Shown piece by piece: positions 48,831-60,759 of a stretch of 64,000 nucleotides of DNA. Position numbers and translations under genes: made by a program. Where the stretch lies: assembly GCA_024036415.1 (NCBI GenBank), contig JAMWET010000493.1, positions 310,001 to 374,000 of the forward strand. Direction: 5' to 3'. The stretch comes from Prochilodus magdalenae. Its lineage: Eukaryota > Chordata > Actinopteri > Characiformes > Prochilodontidae. Every line of letters begins with the position of its first letter. Positions within the stretch are counted from its first letter, which is position 1. Under the pieces are notes generated by a model. That model did not search any database, was not told the origin of the DNA, and saw nothing but the letters and a program-made list of their open reading frames with translations.

Positions 48831-49929
48831 GCCAACACCAACACCAAGTGTGGCTATGACTGTATGAGCAATGAGTGTGGCTGAGACACCTGAACTCATT
48901 GCTCTGTAGGAAGGATCTCCTGACTTAAGCCTTTTTCTATCAGTTTCTACCCAAAACAGTTCAGCTATAAACAGGTGTAAAATAAAGACCTGAAAAACCA
49001 CTGACATGTCTTTAAGAGTACATTTACATTGGTGGGCCTCTTGGAGACTTAAATGTAGACAGACAGCACCCTTTATTCTTGACAGGAGTTGGAAAAAAGG
49101 GTTTTTAAAATAGAAGTCAACGGGAAGCCAGTTCAGTGTCTTTGGTTTCCAATATCAGTGTGTTCGTCAGGATAGTCAGGTTTTCTGAGCTTTAACTAAG
49201 TACAGGAAGACACATTGAAATGAATGTATACAGCTTGTGTCCTTTCTTTTAGAATGCTTGGCAGTAAACAGGTCCACCAAGCAGTGTCATATATAGAATG
49301 CAACTGGAAATAGGTTTCATGGTACGTGATACACTGTAAAATGAGCTGAACTGCTTTCTTGTACACGTACTTCTCTGCCGACTGTAAGCAGTCAGCAGTA
49401 CTGGAGCTGACCTTGCCAGGGCTTGTCCAGCAGGAGCACAACACACTATACACTACAGGCTAAATATTCCATGGAAATATATTCCAACCTTTGTTCTCTG
49501 GTTGTGCAGACTTGACCCTGATAATATAGAAGCCCTTTTTCTTTTGTCTATTTTAAGAGGCTTGCTCAAGGGATTTTTCCATCCACACATTCCAGGCCAA
49601 TCGCGTATCACGTATCCCCATATCCTGTAACCTTTGGTAGGAAGTTGTTTACAGCAAAAGGCTGCAACCTTTGCTCAACTTGGCCTCATCCCAACAGACC
49701 CTCATCAATCAGCTTTGTTCACACACAGGTTAACACATAACTATTAAACCACTCCTGACTCAGTGATGGACAGTGTACAGGAGATGACAATATGACCTTT
49801 GCCTTTATTATGCATCTTTATGATGATTGAAAGCAAATTGTGGCTTATATTGGCGACACAGTGAATATTTAAATGTATATGTATAGGTCGTATTTAATCA
49901 CACAGAGACGTATCCAATGAAAGGTCATG
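48831..49929. other. Intergenic next to pdk2 3' end
   Basis: About 1.1 kb with no recognisable gene or repeat. Short ORFs here show no domain. Confidence 0.6.
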
Positions 49930-49935
49930 TTTATT
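49930..49935 (-). terminator. pdk2: Candidate polyadenylation signal of pdk2
   Basis: AATAAA on the minus strand (plus TTTATT), about 1.67 kb past the stop codon. It would give a 3' UTR of 49.9-51.6 kb. Confidence 0.4.
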
Positions 49936-51601
49936 TCCATTATATGTACACCTATTATGGATACAATGGAAAACAAAATGTATTACAAAAATATTAATTC
50001 TTATACAGTTTTTAAGGCGCAAACGTTCCGTACAAAACCTAAACAGAGCATATAAATATGGTCCTCAAAAGCTTGCTCGGTTTATGCCTGACCAATATAT
50101 GTCAGTTACTGATAAAAATAGACGACACAGAGATGCACTCTGAAATGGAAGAAAATCCTACAATTTGACTGGCCTTGAGCATGTTTACACATGTTTACAT
50201 CAAATAAATAACAGCAAAACAGCACAATGAAGCCTAAGGCCTTCTGACTGCCTGACAACAAGACGGTTGTTCTGTTTATTACTTGTTGAGGTTTCTAACA
50301 TAACCCAGAGTATGTGAGAACAAACTCTTAGCATAAAACTCAAAACACAAATAAAGTGTTTATAAAGTGTTTTCAGTCATGAAAATAATGAGGTGATTAA
50401 CTTTACAGTCCTATCAACGCCTTCGAATCCCCTATAACAAAGCAGTAATAATAAATCAGGGACAGCATGATTGACTGATTTGGCAACATGCAGTGAAAAA
50501 CCACTCTTAGTATATTACACTGACTCTGGTTCCAGACTGCTGTAAACCCTTAATAGGTTTAATGTAATTTCCAAACTTTCCTGTTGACTGTCTGTACGTG
50601 ATTAGTGTTGAATCAATGTCATCATGTGTGACAATGAGATCTCGTCAAGTCACAAGACCCCAGAGGTACTCTGGTCTCTGAATATGGTCCTCTTTTCTTT
50701 TGATCACTGATGAATAGCTCACCATACAGTTGAGCTCACTTCATACAGTCTTCCATGACTCATTATGCAACCATTAGCCTCAATAACAGTCTGTTCGGCT
50801 GAAAAATGTTCTACCCTTGTTGTTATATCTTGCGACTTGTTTTTTTCCACTATTAATGTATCATTCCATGGACCACTGGTATGCAAAGTAACAACACTGG
50901 TTGCTCTATAGTTGGATCTACTTGGAAGTAAACTGCTGAAACATACTTGAAAGTAGTTGCCAATATTGCCTTGTAGCTGCTATGCTTTTTCCTTCCCGAA
51001 CACTGATGGTTGTACATTGCCATGAATAACATTGCCCACTCGTGCCTGATGTTATTTGCCACAACACACTACCTCTTGTGTTCAATTCCTTAACTGTATT
51101 ATGCATATTCAATGTCAGCTTTCTGTGACCCTTTCTTTCCAAGCTGTCACAAACTGCTTTGCCCTGGCCTGATATCACATACCGACTCCAGTGTCCGCCC
51201 TTGAGGATCATGCTGCTCTCCATCTGCTGACTAACAAGGTTAGTGGCTCAGGCTCATTGTCATCCTGTCCCCACATCTGGCCCTTTCATGACGCACCAGA
51301 CTGCTCCAACTGGCCACATTTGGCCAGGTTTTTGGCACTCTCACTCATGCATGTTTGGTCTACAGGTAACACTGTGACACTTAAGATACAAAAAACCCAA
51401 ATCTTCATGAGTTAATTATGGTGCAGAGGAAAAAGCCATTGCATGCAATAACTAGAGCTATGAGACCGACTATAAGGCTTTTCAGTGAGTGTCTGGCTTC
51501 ACACAAGCACCGTATCACTCCCTCTGGTCCCAGTGTCAGAGTGCCAGTACTATATGACTGTACTTAATTCAGCCAGAAGGCTGCAGACAGGTGGTCACTC
51601 C
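49936..51601 (-). other. pdk2: Probable pdk2 3' UTR
   Basis: Unique, AT-rich, repeat-poor sequence between the pdk2 stop codon and the candidate poly(A) signal. Assignment as UTR is inferred from position only. Confidence 0.4.
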
Positions 51602-51745
51602 TCACTTGGCCAGCCGGAACACAGCCAGGTCCAGAGGCTCTTTGCTGGGCACACACCAGTCGTCTGCCCCCTGGCTCACCGTGTAGTTTCGCAGAGCAGT
51701 CTTGTTATACACTGGGAGCCTCTCCACCGAGTCAGTGGATAAAGC
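51602..51745 (-). CDS. pdk2: pdk2 coding exon 11 (stop)
   Basis: Encodes [20 protein letters not shown], then [20 protein letters not shown] and AVFRLAK, with TGA at 51602-51604. The DW motif near the C-terminus is used in dimerisation in this family. Acceptor CCTCAG. Confidence 0.95.
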   Translation of the reverse strand, partial: ALSTDSVERLPVYNKTALRNYTVSQGADDWCVPSKEPLDLAVFRLAK

Positions 51746-54700
51746 CTGAGGAAAAACCACACAGCGTTACTCATGCAAGACACAAAGCAGAGTCTTCTTT
51801 CAATAAGTATGACTAAACACCTTTGTAAAATCTACATTTTTAATAATTCCTTTGATATTTCAAGCAGAGAAAGGGCTCATTAAGACATTAACCTTCCATT
51901 CTCTCATTTCTAAGGATTTCATTCAAAGCCGATGCTACATCCTGACTGTTCTCTTGAGACTTCACCTTCAAGAAGTCAGTTATCATGACAGCAAAAAGGA
52001 TGTTGTAATTTTATATGAATCATTTCACACTCGTAGTATTTTATTGAATTCTGTAATAAATACTGTTGTGTGCAGTTTTTTTCTTTCTCTAGTTTTTTTC
52101 TTTCTCTAATTAAATTGTTTTGCCATGTTTTATTATTTCCTGATATTGTAGCAAATAGAAAGTTTGTATTAAGTATGTACAATTGAATGTACAGACTTTA
52201 ACTGAAGTCAAATGCATACTTATTACTACTACTATTTAAGTGCACATTCAATTACATCACTATGGTAATTAAATATGTATTATTTGATAATTAACCATGT
52301 AATTCTATCATATTTGAACATTATAGCAAAACAAAAGTAATAACTCTTGGCTTTTAAGGGCTAATGAAGGAATGCATACCTTTAAGTGAATGACAGCTTC
52401 AGTGCCATAGCCTTCCATGGAGTAGAGCTGGAGGTCTCCCTGGAAGTATTTTGCATAGAGGCGGGAGATGGGCAGCCCATAACCAAAGCCAGCCTGTTGA
52501 CAAAACAGAAGCGGCTTTCATTGACGCATGAAATGTGCTAATGTGCCGTGCCCTGTAAATAACAGTGCTAGTGGAGCGAAGAGGGGTCATAAATTGTGTC
52601 ATTTATCACACAGATTTATTTACCTCCCTATTGCTCAAACAGCTGCAGCCTGTCTGCTGGCTTTATATGACATGGTGGAGCTTATTTGTGTCAAGTGGGA
52701 AAAACTGTAATGTTAAAGGATTTGAACAGTAACACGACTCACCAGAGGAGCTCTGTGCTTCTCCCCAATCTGAGGAGTCGGGGCTGTGGAGTACATGTAG
52801 CTGAAAAGATTTTCTATCTTCCTGAAAGGCACGCCACCACCCCTGTCACTCATCTACAGAGATTGAGACAGAGAGACATAAAAGCTCCAGTTAAATGGGG
52901 AAAAATAAGAGGAACAAAAAGAAACGATCAATTGGAGGCACAGATAAAACTCGCTGTTACTGGGGTAACAGACAGTCAACAGGGCTGCCAAGAAGACAGT
53001 TGACAGGTGGGTGTCAACTGTGTCTCTTGCTGTGCCTCTCTGTTCAGGGCCATAGGATTAGTTAGGATGTGGCAAGACTCCAGGCCAGCATACTGCTAAG
53101 GTAATCAAACAACAAGGCCACTGGTATGTTGCATTATGTCACAGCAGGTGCACACGTCTGCACTGCTACAATGAGTTATTAGTTTAATTGACTCATTATG
53201 TCAGATGATGGACAATAAATCCTGTCAAAGATTAGCAGTCAGAGTTTGCTCAATATATTAAGGATTAATTGCTAAAATAAGCATTTAAAGTTTGTTGTGA
53301 AATACTCCTAGAAAGACTTTAGAGTTATTCACAGAGGTGGTGAAAGGAACCAGAGGGCTGAAGTATTTAATGCCTCAAATAGCCCCATCACTAAAAGCTG
53401 TTACATAACACTGATATATTGTCTGGTGTATAAAACATTGTTTTATGATAGTTCTGAGATAATGCTTTGCCCTGAAACATGCACTTTCAAACACATTTAT
53501 GGTGGAGTGATTCATGCAGTGCAGTGCAAGCTCTTTTTTAGGTTTATCTTTGTAGTATTATTAACACTCAATTAAAAAAAAAAAATCATGGGTTTACTGG
53601 CTAGTTTGGATTGTAAAAATTAAATTACCACATTTGCATTACAACATTGCGACCCTGGTACCTATCACCACCACTATAAAGAAATCCAAGGTGGTAATTT
53701 TTCTTTAAACAACTCTGGATGGTCTTGCGTACATCTCAAAGACCAAATTATACAGACAAATTATACAGAATTTAGACAATTCACTTTCAAATACAAATAA
53801 GACAGGAAAACTCTATAATAATTATATATATTACAATATATATACATGAATGATATAATATATCGATAAGAATAGGAACTCATGGGACAAATATTACAGG
53901 AGACTGACTGACAAAAGCAGTACAATTAGTTTTCTAATTAGTTGTATAATTAGTTTAACTCACCTTGATGGAAAGGTCCTCTCCTCCTATAGCTACCATA
54001 ACTTCAATAGGTGGAAGACAGGCACCTTCATTGTTTTCAATGGTTGCCCTCATTGCATTCTGAGACAGGAAATAGAATTACATTATTATTACAACACTCC
54101 ATGATATTTTCAAAAATGCTCTGATTGAGAACAGTAGAGATCAGGCTCACCTTGAATAGCTCAAACAGCATATGGTAGAGATGGGAAGGCACATACACTA
54201 TGCTAATAGGCTGGTTCTTGTTGTTAACTGTGAAACAGAAACAGAAAAAAATAAATACGTTGTTATTTTGCCTACGCTGGAATTCACTCAGAGTGTCAAC
54301 ACTGGTTTAGTCAGTCGGCCACATCCAGCCAAACACTGCGTACGCTTCAGCTGAGTGGTTATCTATGAACTGAGCGAATGTGTTGACAAGTCCTAATTAG
54401 GAGAACTGAATGATTGAGCAAACATATTAGAAGTTCAGCCTGCTATGTAGGTTACGCAGTACAATTATGTAACGGCCAATTGTTTGAAATGAAAACAGCT
54501 TAATCCCTCACTCACTGTTGAGCTCTCGCAGCAGAAGGTCAGGGGAGCTGAGGTAGTACTGGTCACACAACATCCTGGCACTCTCATAAGCATCTATATG
54601 TGGACAGATCATTTCATATGAACACATCAAGCTTTTGAAAGCAGTGGCTTGTTATGGTGAACACTAAAACTTTAAGAGCAGAGTAAAACAAGAACACACC

Positions 54701-57700
54701 TTTGACAACTTCTGTTACATGACACTGAGAGTCAATACTGCCGATGGTGTTTGGATGAAGAGGATTCGTGGCACCATCAAATACCAGAGCTATAAATACA
54801 ATACAAAAGACAATTAAGATCATGATTTACTTGAAATCACTAAAAGCAAACGATGCTGAATCTACCCTGGAAACAACATGCCTTCACAGCATGGCTTTTG
54901 GTTCAACACTGCTATCTCATCAGTATACAGTATATGGTCAACATATAAGAAAGTGCATAGTTCTACATCTACATCTGTAATGTTTTATTTTTCGAGCCTA
55001 ATGTGGCCAGGCATGTGAGCTAAAGGGAACAAATGTTGTTTTGCGCATCTCATCCTCGCAAGTGATTACATTCTGTCCACTTTCTATCTATTTTGAACAG
55101 CTGAACTGTGTGTAACTTATGCGCGTGTTCAAGCACAGTCAGTTATGAACAGGAATGTTCACACCCTGTCTCATGGTCTGTTGGGGGAGGGGGGCAGCTC
55201 GGACTTGAGTTTGACCACACTTCAAAACAGCATTAGTTTCTATGAGCATCCAACCACAAAAGGTAAACCGTATTCTACTGACAAACATAAAACCAGAATG
55301 CAAATTCATTGATTGTTTTCTGTACAACAATATGCCCAAACATGCCATGACTGCAAAACTTTAATGCTACATTCATGTGGATAGGTAAATACTCATTTGT
55401 GTTCAGAGCATGAGACAAGGAACAAGATGGAAATGATTCCAGCACATGCAGAACTGACTGAACTCCTATTTCCTGTCCAAACTAGCTAGAAGAAGAAGTA
55501 CATAAACTGCAGACCCAACCAAATTCTACAGTTAACACTTCTAGTGTCTTCGTATGTGTGCAGATGGACTTAACACTGTGTTTAATTAGCACAAGAGACT
55601 TTGCTGTGTAGATTATGTCTTATGTATTATGTCTTATGTAAGGCGTCTTACTGTGCTGGTTGATGAGCATGCGAATGGATATTCGGCTCATGTAGAATCG
55701 GTCCAAGAAGTACTGTATGTTCTGGTTCGTGAGTGGATCTTGACCAAAAGCCTCTTTGTACTCAATCACACCTTGGGCCATGGTGGGCACAACATCGTTG
55801 TGTCTGTTTCTGATGTTCACCAGTGTTTCCACAAACCTGAAGGTCGGAGCATGTGCGTAAGATAACTCCAAGAAATAGAAGACTGAGGGATATTAAGGCA
55901 AATCCTCATTTGCACTTACTCTGCCAAGGTACTGTGGTCTTCAGGACTTTTCTCCAAGAACTCAAGCAGCTCCATCAAACTCTGAACATACCTGAGTGCA
56001 GAAAGAAGCACAAGGAAGGGTTGCTCAGAAGAAATCAGGAAACTCCATTTGTATCGATGAGCCCACATTTATCCAGTGTCATTATCTCATATTGTTATTT
56101 TGGAAGTTGCACTGGTGTAGATACACTTATTGTCAAAAAAATAAAGATGCACCCAGAAGGAAGTGTCGAATTGCAGTGCTATTCGGAAAGGAGGGTAAAG
56201 GTTACTAGGAACATTCAATGATTAAAAATTAGATTAGATTAGATTAAAGACTAATATGGGCAATATTTATTGGGCTACACAAACAGAGGTAGTGTCTCTC
56301 AGCGTGGTGTCAGGCTGTGCTGTTAGCTAACTCAATATTCCAGACGTCTCGGTCTAATCGAGTTGTAGAAGTTCCTAATGGTGTCCTGTGATAATCCATC
56401 ACATGCATCTTGAATATTCTCACACAGTTCCTACAAATTTTCCGGTAGGGGTGAAGGTGGTGTGACACCAGGCCTGCTGACGCATGGCAACAAATTGTTC
56501 ATCTTGGCGCTGAGCATGGTGCCTCCATACACAGATTAGTTGGTCGTCTCCACCGAGACAAAATCGTGACTCATCACTGAAGATAACCATTCTGAGTCCC
56601 TCCGTGACAGTTTGGCGTGACACCATTGCAGTCTTTGGCGACACTGACGTGGTGTTAAGGGCAGTTGTCGTAACGGTCTGTGTGCATGTAGTCCTGGGTC
56701 GTGCAGCCACCTGCCAAAGGTGCTGGCACTAACAGGATGACTCATGGAGGACATCACTGCTCACCAAATGTCTGAAATCGTGGCTGTTGGGATAGTTCGG
56801 GTACAGCAATAAAGGTCGCCATGCTTATGTCACATGTGCGAAACTTGAATCATTGAATAATGTCCCACAATGTCAAACCTACCCACAAGTTTCAGTCCTG
56901 TCAGTTGAATCCTTCTGGAGTTTTTTGTCACTAAGTGTATAATCAAAAGCATTAAGTGCAGGATTTGGGTTACGGTTATTTGCAAGGTGCTCTGTGTTCT
57001 TGTTATGTTTACCTAGTTCTTATGAACTGCTGTGTTATGGCCTCCGGAAGAAGTTTCCATTACTGCTCATGTGAGCACCACTGAATCGAGGGTAAACACA
57101 GTTCAGAGAGAAACTGGGGCAAAGTTAACAAAGCCCCTTCTTGAAGGCACTGTAGAGCCCTGCCCAACTGTGCACAGAAAACTAGGGGAAAGTTCATGCG
57201 CGTGACGTCACACCAGCAGTAGCGTCACCCTTTGGGTCAATTTCAAATAAACCAGGGGAGGAGGTGGTGGGATTACTAAGGGATATAAATACTGTGCTAT
57301 AAATAGCAGGCTATAAAACAAACATTTGCAACAGCCAGCTCAAAAAAGGTCACAGCTGAACTGTGGACTTGGTCAACCAGTTCAACGGGGATTTCTTACC
57401 AGCTCTGCACCATCTGAACGGAGGGAGTAGTGCGGAGTCTGTCCGGGAGCAAGTTGATCTCTTTCATGATGTTGGACAGACGGACAGGGAGCTCTTGTCT
57501 CAGGAATACATACGAGGTTTTCTCACATGCATTCGTGGAACCTGGTCAAAGGACGGGTTTAGCAGTGAGAGTCATGCAGTGCACAATGTCTCCACAGTAT
57601 AGTGCATCATATCTCCACGGTACAGTGCATAATGTCTCCACAGTACACTACATGATGTCTCCACAGTACACTACATGATGTCTCCACAGTACAGTGCATA

Positions 57701-58259
57701 ATGTCTCCACAGTACAGTGCATAATGTCAAGCAATGCGCCCTTTACTCTGTAAACGCATAAACATAAATGGCAGGTCCAGACACGTTGCACTTCTACGGC
57801 GCACAGGCCATGGGCGACTGCTGGAATGATGCAACACTAGCTCGGTGTGAACATAACGTTAGCTCCCCTCCGTCCCTGCAGTACAGGTCTAGTCGAAGCA
57901 CTATAGTGAATTATTGTAAATAATGCATGATAACATGCACATGCATCATATGCATCATAACATTTAACATAAGACCACCAGAGACTCCTATAGCTCCTCT
58001 AAGCCAGGTTTGTGCTACTTGCTATATCACGATGCTAATTTGCAAAGGCCTGGTCATCGTATAAAAAGCCATTACCCAGCTTCCCACAACATGCTCATCA
58101 AGTTCATCTCACAGTATAACGCTAAATAAATTTGCACTCACCGAAGTCAAGAAACTGCTTCATGGAAAGAGGAGACGGCGAGAATTTGGAGAAGTGCTCG
58201 ATGTGCTTGGGCACGTTGGCCAGAGCAGAATTCTTCATAATAAAGCGAACAAACTTCAT
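51602..58259 (-). CDS. pdk2: Pyruvate dehydrogenase kinase, PDK2-like, complete (408 aa)
   Basis: Mitochondrial matrix kinase that phosphorylates the E1-alpha subunit of the pyruvate dehydrogenase complex and switches it off, limiting glucose oxidation. Eleven exons: 58142-58259, 57400-57541, 55920-55991, 55652-55836, 54700-54789, 54516-54593, 54151-54227, 53964-54059, 52743-52853, 52380-52493, 51602-51745. All have GT-AG borders and keep frame; 408 codons compares with 407 in human PDK2. The N-terminal stretch [18 protein letters not shown] is a basic mitochondrial leader. GHKL-type ATP site: N-box ELFKNAMRAT (N255), G1 DRGGG (289-293), G2 GFGYGLP (325-331). Conserved [12 protein letters not shown] lies at 122-133 and the C-terminal DW motif at 390-391. 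VFDGATNP and [20 protein letters not shown] favour PDK2 over PDK1, PDK3 and PDK4; whether it is the a or b teleost copy is not decided. Confidence 0.95.
52380..52493 (-). CDS. pdk2: pdk2 coding exon 10 (G2 box)
   Basis: Encodes [20 protein letters not shown], then [25 protein letters not shown] is the ATP-lid G2 box. Acceptor CAACAG, donor AAG|GTATGC. Confidence 0.96.
52743..52853 (-). CDS. pdk2: pdk2 coding exon 9 (G1 box)
   Basis: Encodes [20 protein letters not shown] then [22 protein letters not shown] is the ATP-binding G1 box. Acceptor CTGTAG, donor CTG|GTGAGT. Confidence 0.96.
52854..53963 (-). other. pdk2 intron 8
   Basis: A 1.1 kb AT-rich intron. It carries a degenerate repeat at 53320-53480 that resembles 47170-47440. 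Nothing else seen. Confidence 0.7.
53964..54059 (-). CDS. pdk2: pdk2 coding exon 8 (N-box)
   Basis: A 32-codon exon: [20 protein letters not shown] then [12 protein letters not shown]. Asn255 of the N-box is its first residue. Acceptor CTCAG, donor AAG|GTGAGT. Confidence 0.95.
54151..54227 (-). CDS. pdk2: pdk2 coding exon 7
   Basis: Encodes [20 protein letters not shown] then FELFK, the first half of the N-box helix. Acceptor TTCACAG, donor AAG|GTGAGC. Confidence 0.95.
54516..54593 (-). CDS. pdk2: pdk2 coding exon 6
   Basis: Encodes [20 protein letters not shown] then LRELN. Acceptor ATATAG, donor CA|GTGAGT. Neighbouring introns are short (106 and 288 bp). Confidence 0.94.
54700..54789 (-). 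CDS. pdk2: pdk2 coding exon 5
   Basis: Encodes [20 protein letters not shown] then [17 protein letters not shown] is PDK2-like. Acceptor TTATAG, donor AAAG|GTGTGT. Confidence 0.95.
54790..55651 (-). other. pdk2 intron 4
   Basis: An 862 bp intron with no recognised element. Confidence 0.75.
55652..55836 (-). CDS. pdk2: pdk2 coding exon 4
   Basis: Encodes [20 protein letters not shown], then [35 protein letters not shown] and LINQH. It holds the conserved RHNDVVPT motif. Acceptor CTTCAG, donor CA|GTAAGA. Confidence 0.96.
55920..55991 (-). CDS. pdk2: pdk2 coding exon 3
   Basis: A 72-nt exon: [20 protein letters not shown] then TLA, part of the N-terminal regulatory helical bundle. Acceptor CTCAG, donor GA|GTAAGT. 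Confidence 0.93.
56121..56941 (-). mobile_element. Tc1-like transposon copy in pdk2 intron 2
   Basis: An 821 bp element with matching ends: ATACACTTATTGTCAAAAAA on the left and its near reverse complement TTTTTTGTCACTAAGTGTAT on the right, 18 of 20 bases alike. On the minus strand it encodes pieces of a DD34E transposase: a helix-turn-helix region ([14 protein letters not shown]) and the catalytic [13 protein letters not shown] block. These are in different frames, so it is inactive. It is the best preserved member of the family in this window. Confidence 0.85.
57400..57541 (-). CDS. pdk2: pdk2 coding exon 2
   Basis: Encodes [20 protein letters not shown], then [20 protein letters not shown] and VQMVQS, with split Gly and Trp codons at the borders. 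Acceptor GACCAG, donor TG|GTAAGA. A 23 bp tandem repeat begins 46 bp upstream of this exon. Confidence 0.95.
57587..57728. repeat. 23 bp tandem repeat (minisatellite), six copies
   Basis: Six units of the form TGTCTCCACAGTACAGTGCATAA plus a four-base start of a seventh. Units 3 and 4 share a variant (ACTACATGA), and units 5 and 6 are identical. It lies in pdk2 intron 1, ending 46 bp from the exon 2 acceptor. Confidence 0.95.
58142..58259 (-). CDS. pdk2: pdk2 coding exon 1 (start)
   Basis: ATG at 58259; residues 1-39 plus one base of Gly40. Leader [20 protein letters not shown], then [19 protein letters not shown]. Donor TTCG|GTGAGT. Confidence 0.95.
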
Positions 58260-58640
58260 TTTCGAAGCTCCAGAGCGAAGATAACACTGAATAATATTCT
58301 GAGATCAGTCGCCCCTATGCAGCACCAGAGGACACAATGTTCATGAACACGCTGCGCTCCGCGTTGGGCTGCAATGAAAAGACACGTGCGTGTACACAAC
58401 GTCCAATAGGAGCGCTTGTTTTGGCGTTCAAGTCCAGCGCTGTCCAATAGAACGCGAAGGTGGGTCTACACGCCATGAATATTCATGAGAGAAGCAGTGC
58501 ACGGTGGTAAACGGCAGAAGTGGGTTTCCATTTCTGCGTACTGTAAGTCCTACGTGCGCCTTTGTTCTGCACAGATCCATGTAAACATCGGTTACGTAAC
58601 GTAGCTGTTTATGCAGACGCCGAGCTAGAAAAGAGGAGGA
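58260..58640 (-). promoter_or_regulatory. pdk2: Probable pdk2 promoter and 5' UTR
   Basis: CpG-richer region directly upstream of the ATG. It has two CCAAT boxes (58403-58407 and 58444-58448, each in TCCAATAG), an E-box CACGTG at 58383-58388, and a 14 bp palindrome CATGAATATTCATG at 58474-58487. No clear TATA box at a fitting distance. Confidence 0.5.
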
Positions 58641-60759
58641 AGGGCTCTAGTGATGTGAAACTTGGATGGGTGTCGAACGTATAACAGCTGCTCATAATAG
58701 AGCGAAGTAACAGGGTCAGAAAAAACAGAAACAGAGAAGTTCAGCTGTTTGGCAGAAGTAGAAGCAGGAGAGCGTGCTCAGATTAGAATAATAATCTATG
58801 TACTGGGCAGTTACTGTGATAGACAGTAATACCATAATGAACTTAATATGTATTAAGTAATAAATAATGGAAGAATGTGGACTTTCTGAGAGGAAAAAAC
58901 AAACAAACAAACAAACAAATAATCAAATATACAATCCAATTCCAAAAAAAATGATGAGTTAAATGTAAACAAAACAGTAAATAAAAACAGGATGCAATCT
59001 TATACCCGTATTTTATTCACAGTAGACCTTAGAACACATATAAGATATCAGTCTGTCCCAATATATATATGTATATACTGTATATCAGAGTCAAAAACGA
59101 TATTACGTACATATCAGTTTTACAGGTGACAGATTAATAGTTTATAGAAACTATATATACTGTATAAAAACTTTGAACGTAACATTTAAAATTTTTTCCA
59201 GCATGCTGGATCCTCACCGGAAGCAAAACTATTTTAAAAAAAGGAAAATAAATAATAGATAGATAGATAGATAGATAGATACTTTATTGATCCCAGAGGG
59301 AAATTCAAGAATTAATATATAAATATAAATGAAAAATAAATATTATTGTACATTTATAATAATTGCTTCTTTTTCAGTTTTCTAACAGAAGTTGACTTCT
59401 TATTCATCAGCCAGTTTTTTGCCAGTTTTTCAATCCACCTTAAATAGTGTCACATCCACATTCTGGTGCCAGTACAAGCTGTAGTTTTAAGACGGAATGG
59501 AACATTCGATTAGGCAGCCTTGTTTGAAGATGAGTATCAACCATGCACATTGACAAATCCTTGGATTGGTAATGAAAAGTGCCGATATAGCCTTCACAGT
59601 CTGAAACAGTATGCTTCTGCATGTTCTGTCATTTTCATTGCTGTTGCTCCATTGTCATTGTTCCACTGGATTAATGCTTGAGCTGGCATATGTAAATTTT
59701 AGGGGCAGTGACAGTGAATGAAATGAAAGCAGGATTAGTTAAATCATATTCATTACTTCTTTTTCAGTCTTCCATATAAAATGATATGATTGAGGGGCTG
59801 CCAAATTGGATGGGCTCCTGAATTAGGGCTTCTGAATGTTCAGAAACAGGCTCACTTGGATATATCTGACATATTAGCCAGATCACAGGGTTATCTGGAC
59901 CCAAATTTGAACAAGGTCTGCCATGATCACTGGTAACAGTAACTCTTAATGGAAGCTAAAAGCAAAATGAACTTCACTTTAAGACCTTTTCGTCGCCCTA
60001 AAATAACTTTTTGTCAGCATGTCTGTTTCAGGACCGACTTTCCCTAATGCATAATTCCTTGGCCACCATTTTCTGTTTGGAAATAGGAATTATTGTGAAG
60101 GACAAAGTGTTCCATTCATGTCTAATGGACCAAATCCTTTCTTACATAACTAAGGCAGTTTCAATACTAGGCAGGGAAACTATGCATATTTCACACTCTC
60201 CATCCAATTAGCAATCACTCAGGCACGACAGGTACCCTATATGGTTCACCTTCAGCATAGGTCTTACTGGCACATGAATATTTAATATTAAAAATGATGT
60301 ACTCGCTGTACATCTACATAACTTTTAATATTTATGAACAATGCAGATTCCACCAACAAGGATTCTGAATGTATGATAAGCATCCAAGATCATTTGTGTG
60401 TTCTTAGATATCCAGCCAGTTTTCAAAGATAAGCCAGATGGTCCTTTTAATGAACGACCAATAATGTCACAGAATACTGTTTTGTTAATGTACATTTACT
60501 GAATGCGCATCTGTGTTGGTGCACACGGTCTCTCTCATCCCCTGTAGAACTGCACCTCTGTGTGGTCAGTGTGGAACATCACTCTGACCCACTACTGTGT
60601 AACACCTACACAAGTGGCTAATTTTAAAATTACACGGTCCATATTTGATGAATATATTCAACTTAGAATCACAGCTATGTACTCATAATGCATGCCCAGA
60701 TCGGCAACTCAACCTGACTAATACTGATTATGTACTAATATTATAACATATGTACATAT
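58641..60759. other. Upstream intergenic region
   Basis: No gene seen. It contains a transposon-end fragment at 58933-58998 (AATTCCAAAAAAAATGATGA, TAAATAAAAACAGGATGCAA) and the (GATA)n/LINE-like tail at 59257-59315. Confidence 0.6.
59257..59315. repeat. (GATA)n with LINE-type 3' tail
   Basis: TAGATAGATAGATAGATAGA followed by TACTTTATTGATCCCAGAGG and GAAATTCAAG. This junction is the recurrent 3' end of a fish non-LTR retrotransposon, recognised from memory; only the extreme tail is present. Confidence 0.65.

Noticed and set aside
56420..56757. Transposase ORFs as a live gene
   Set aside because: The helix-turn-helix and catalytic pieces are in different frames and the element is only 821 bp, so it is a remnant.
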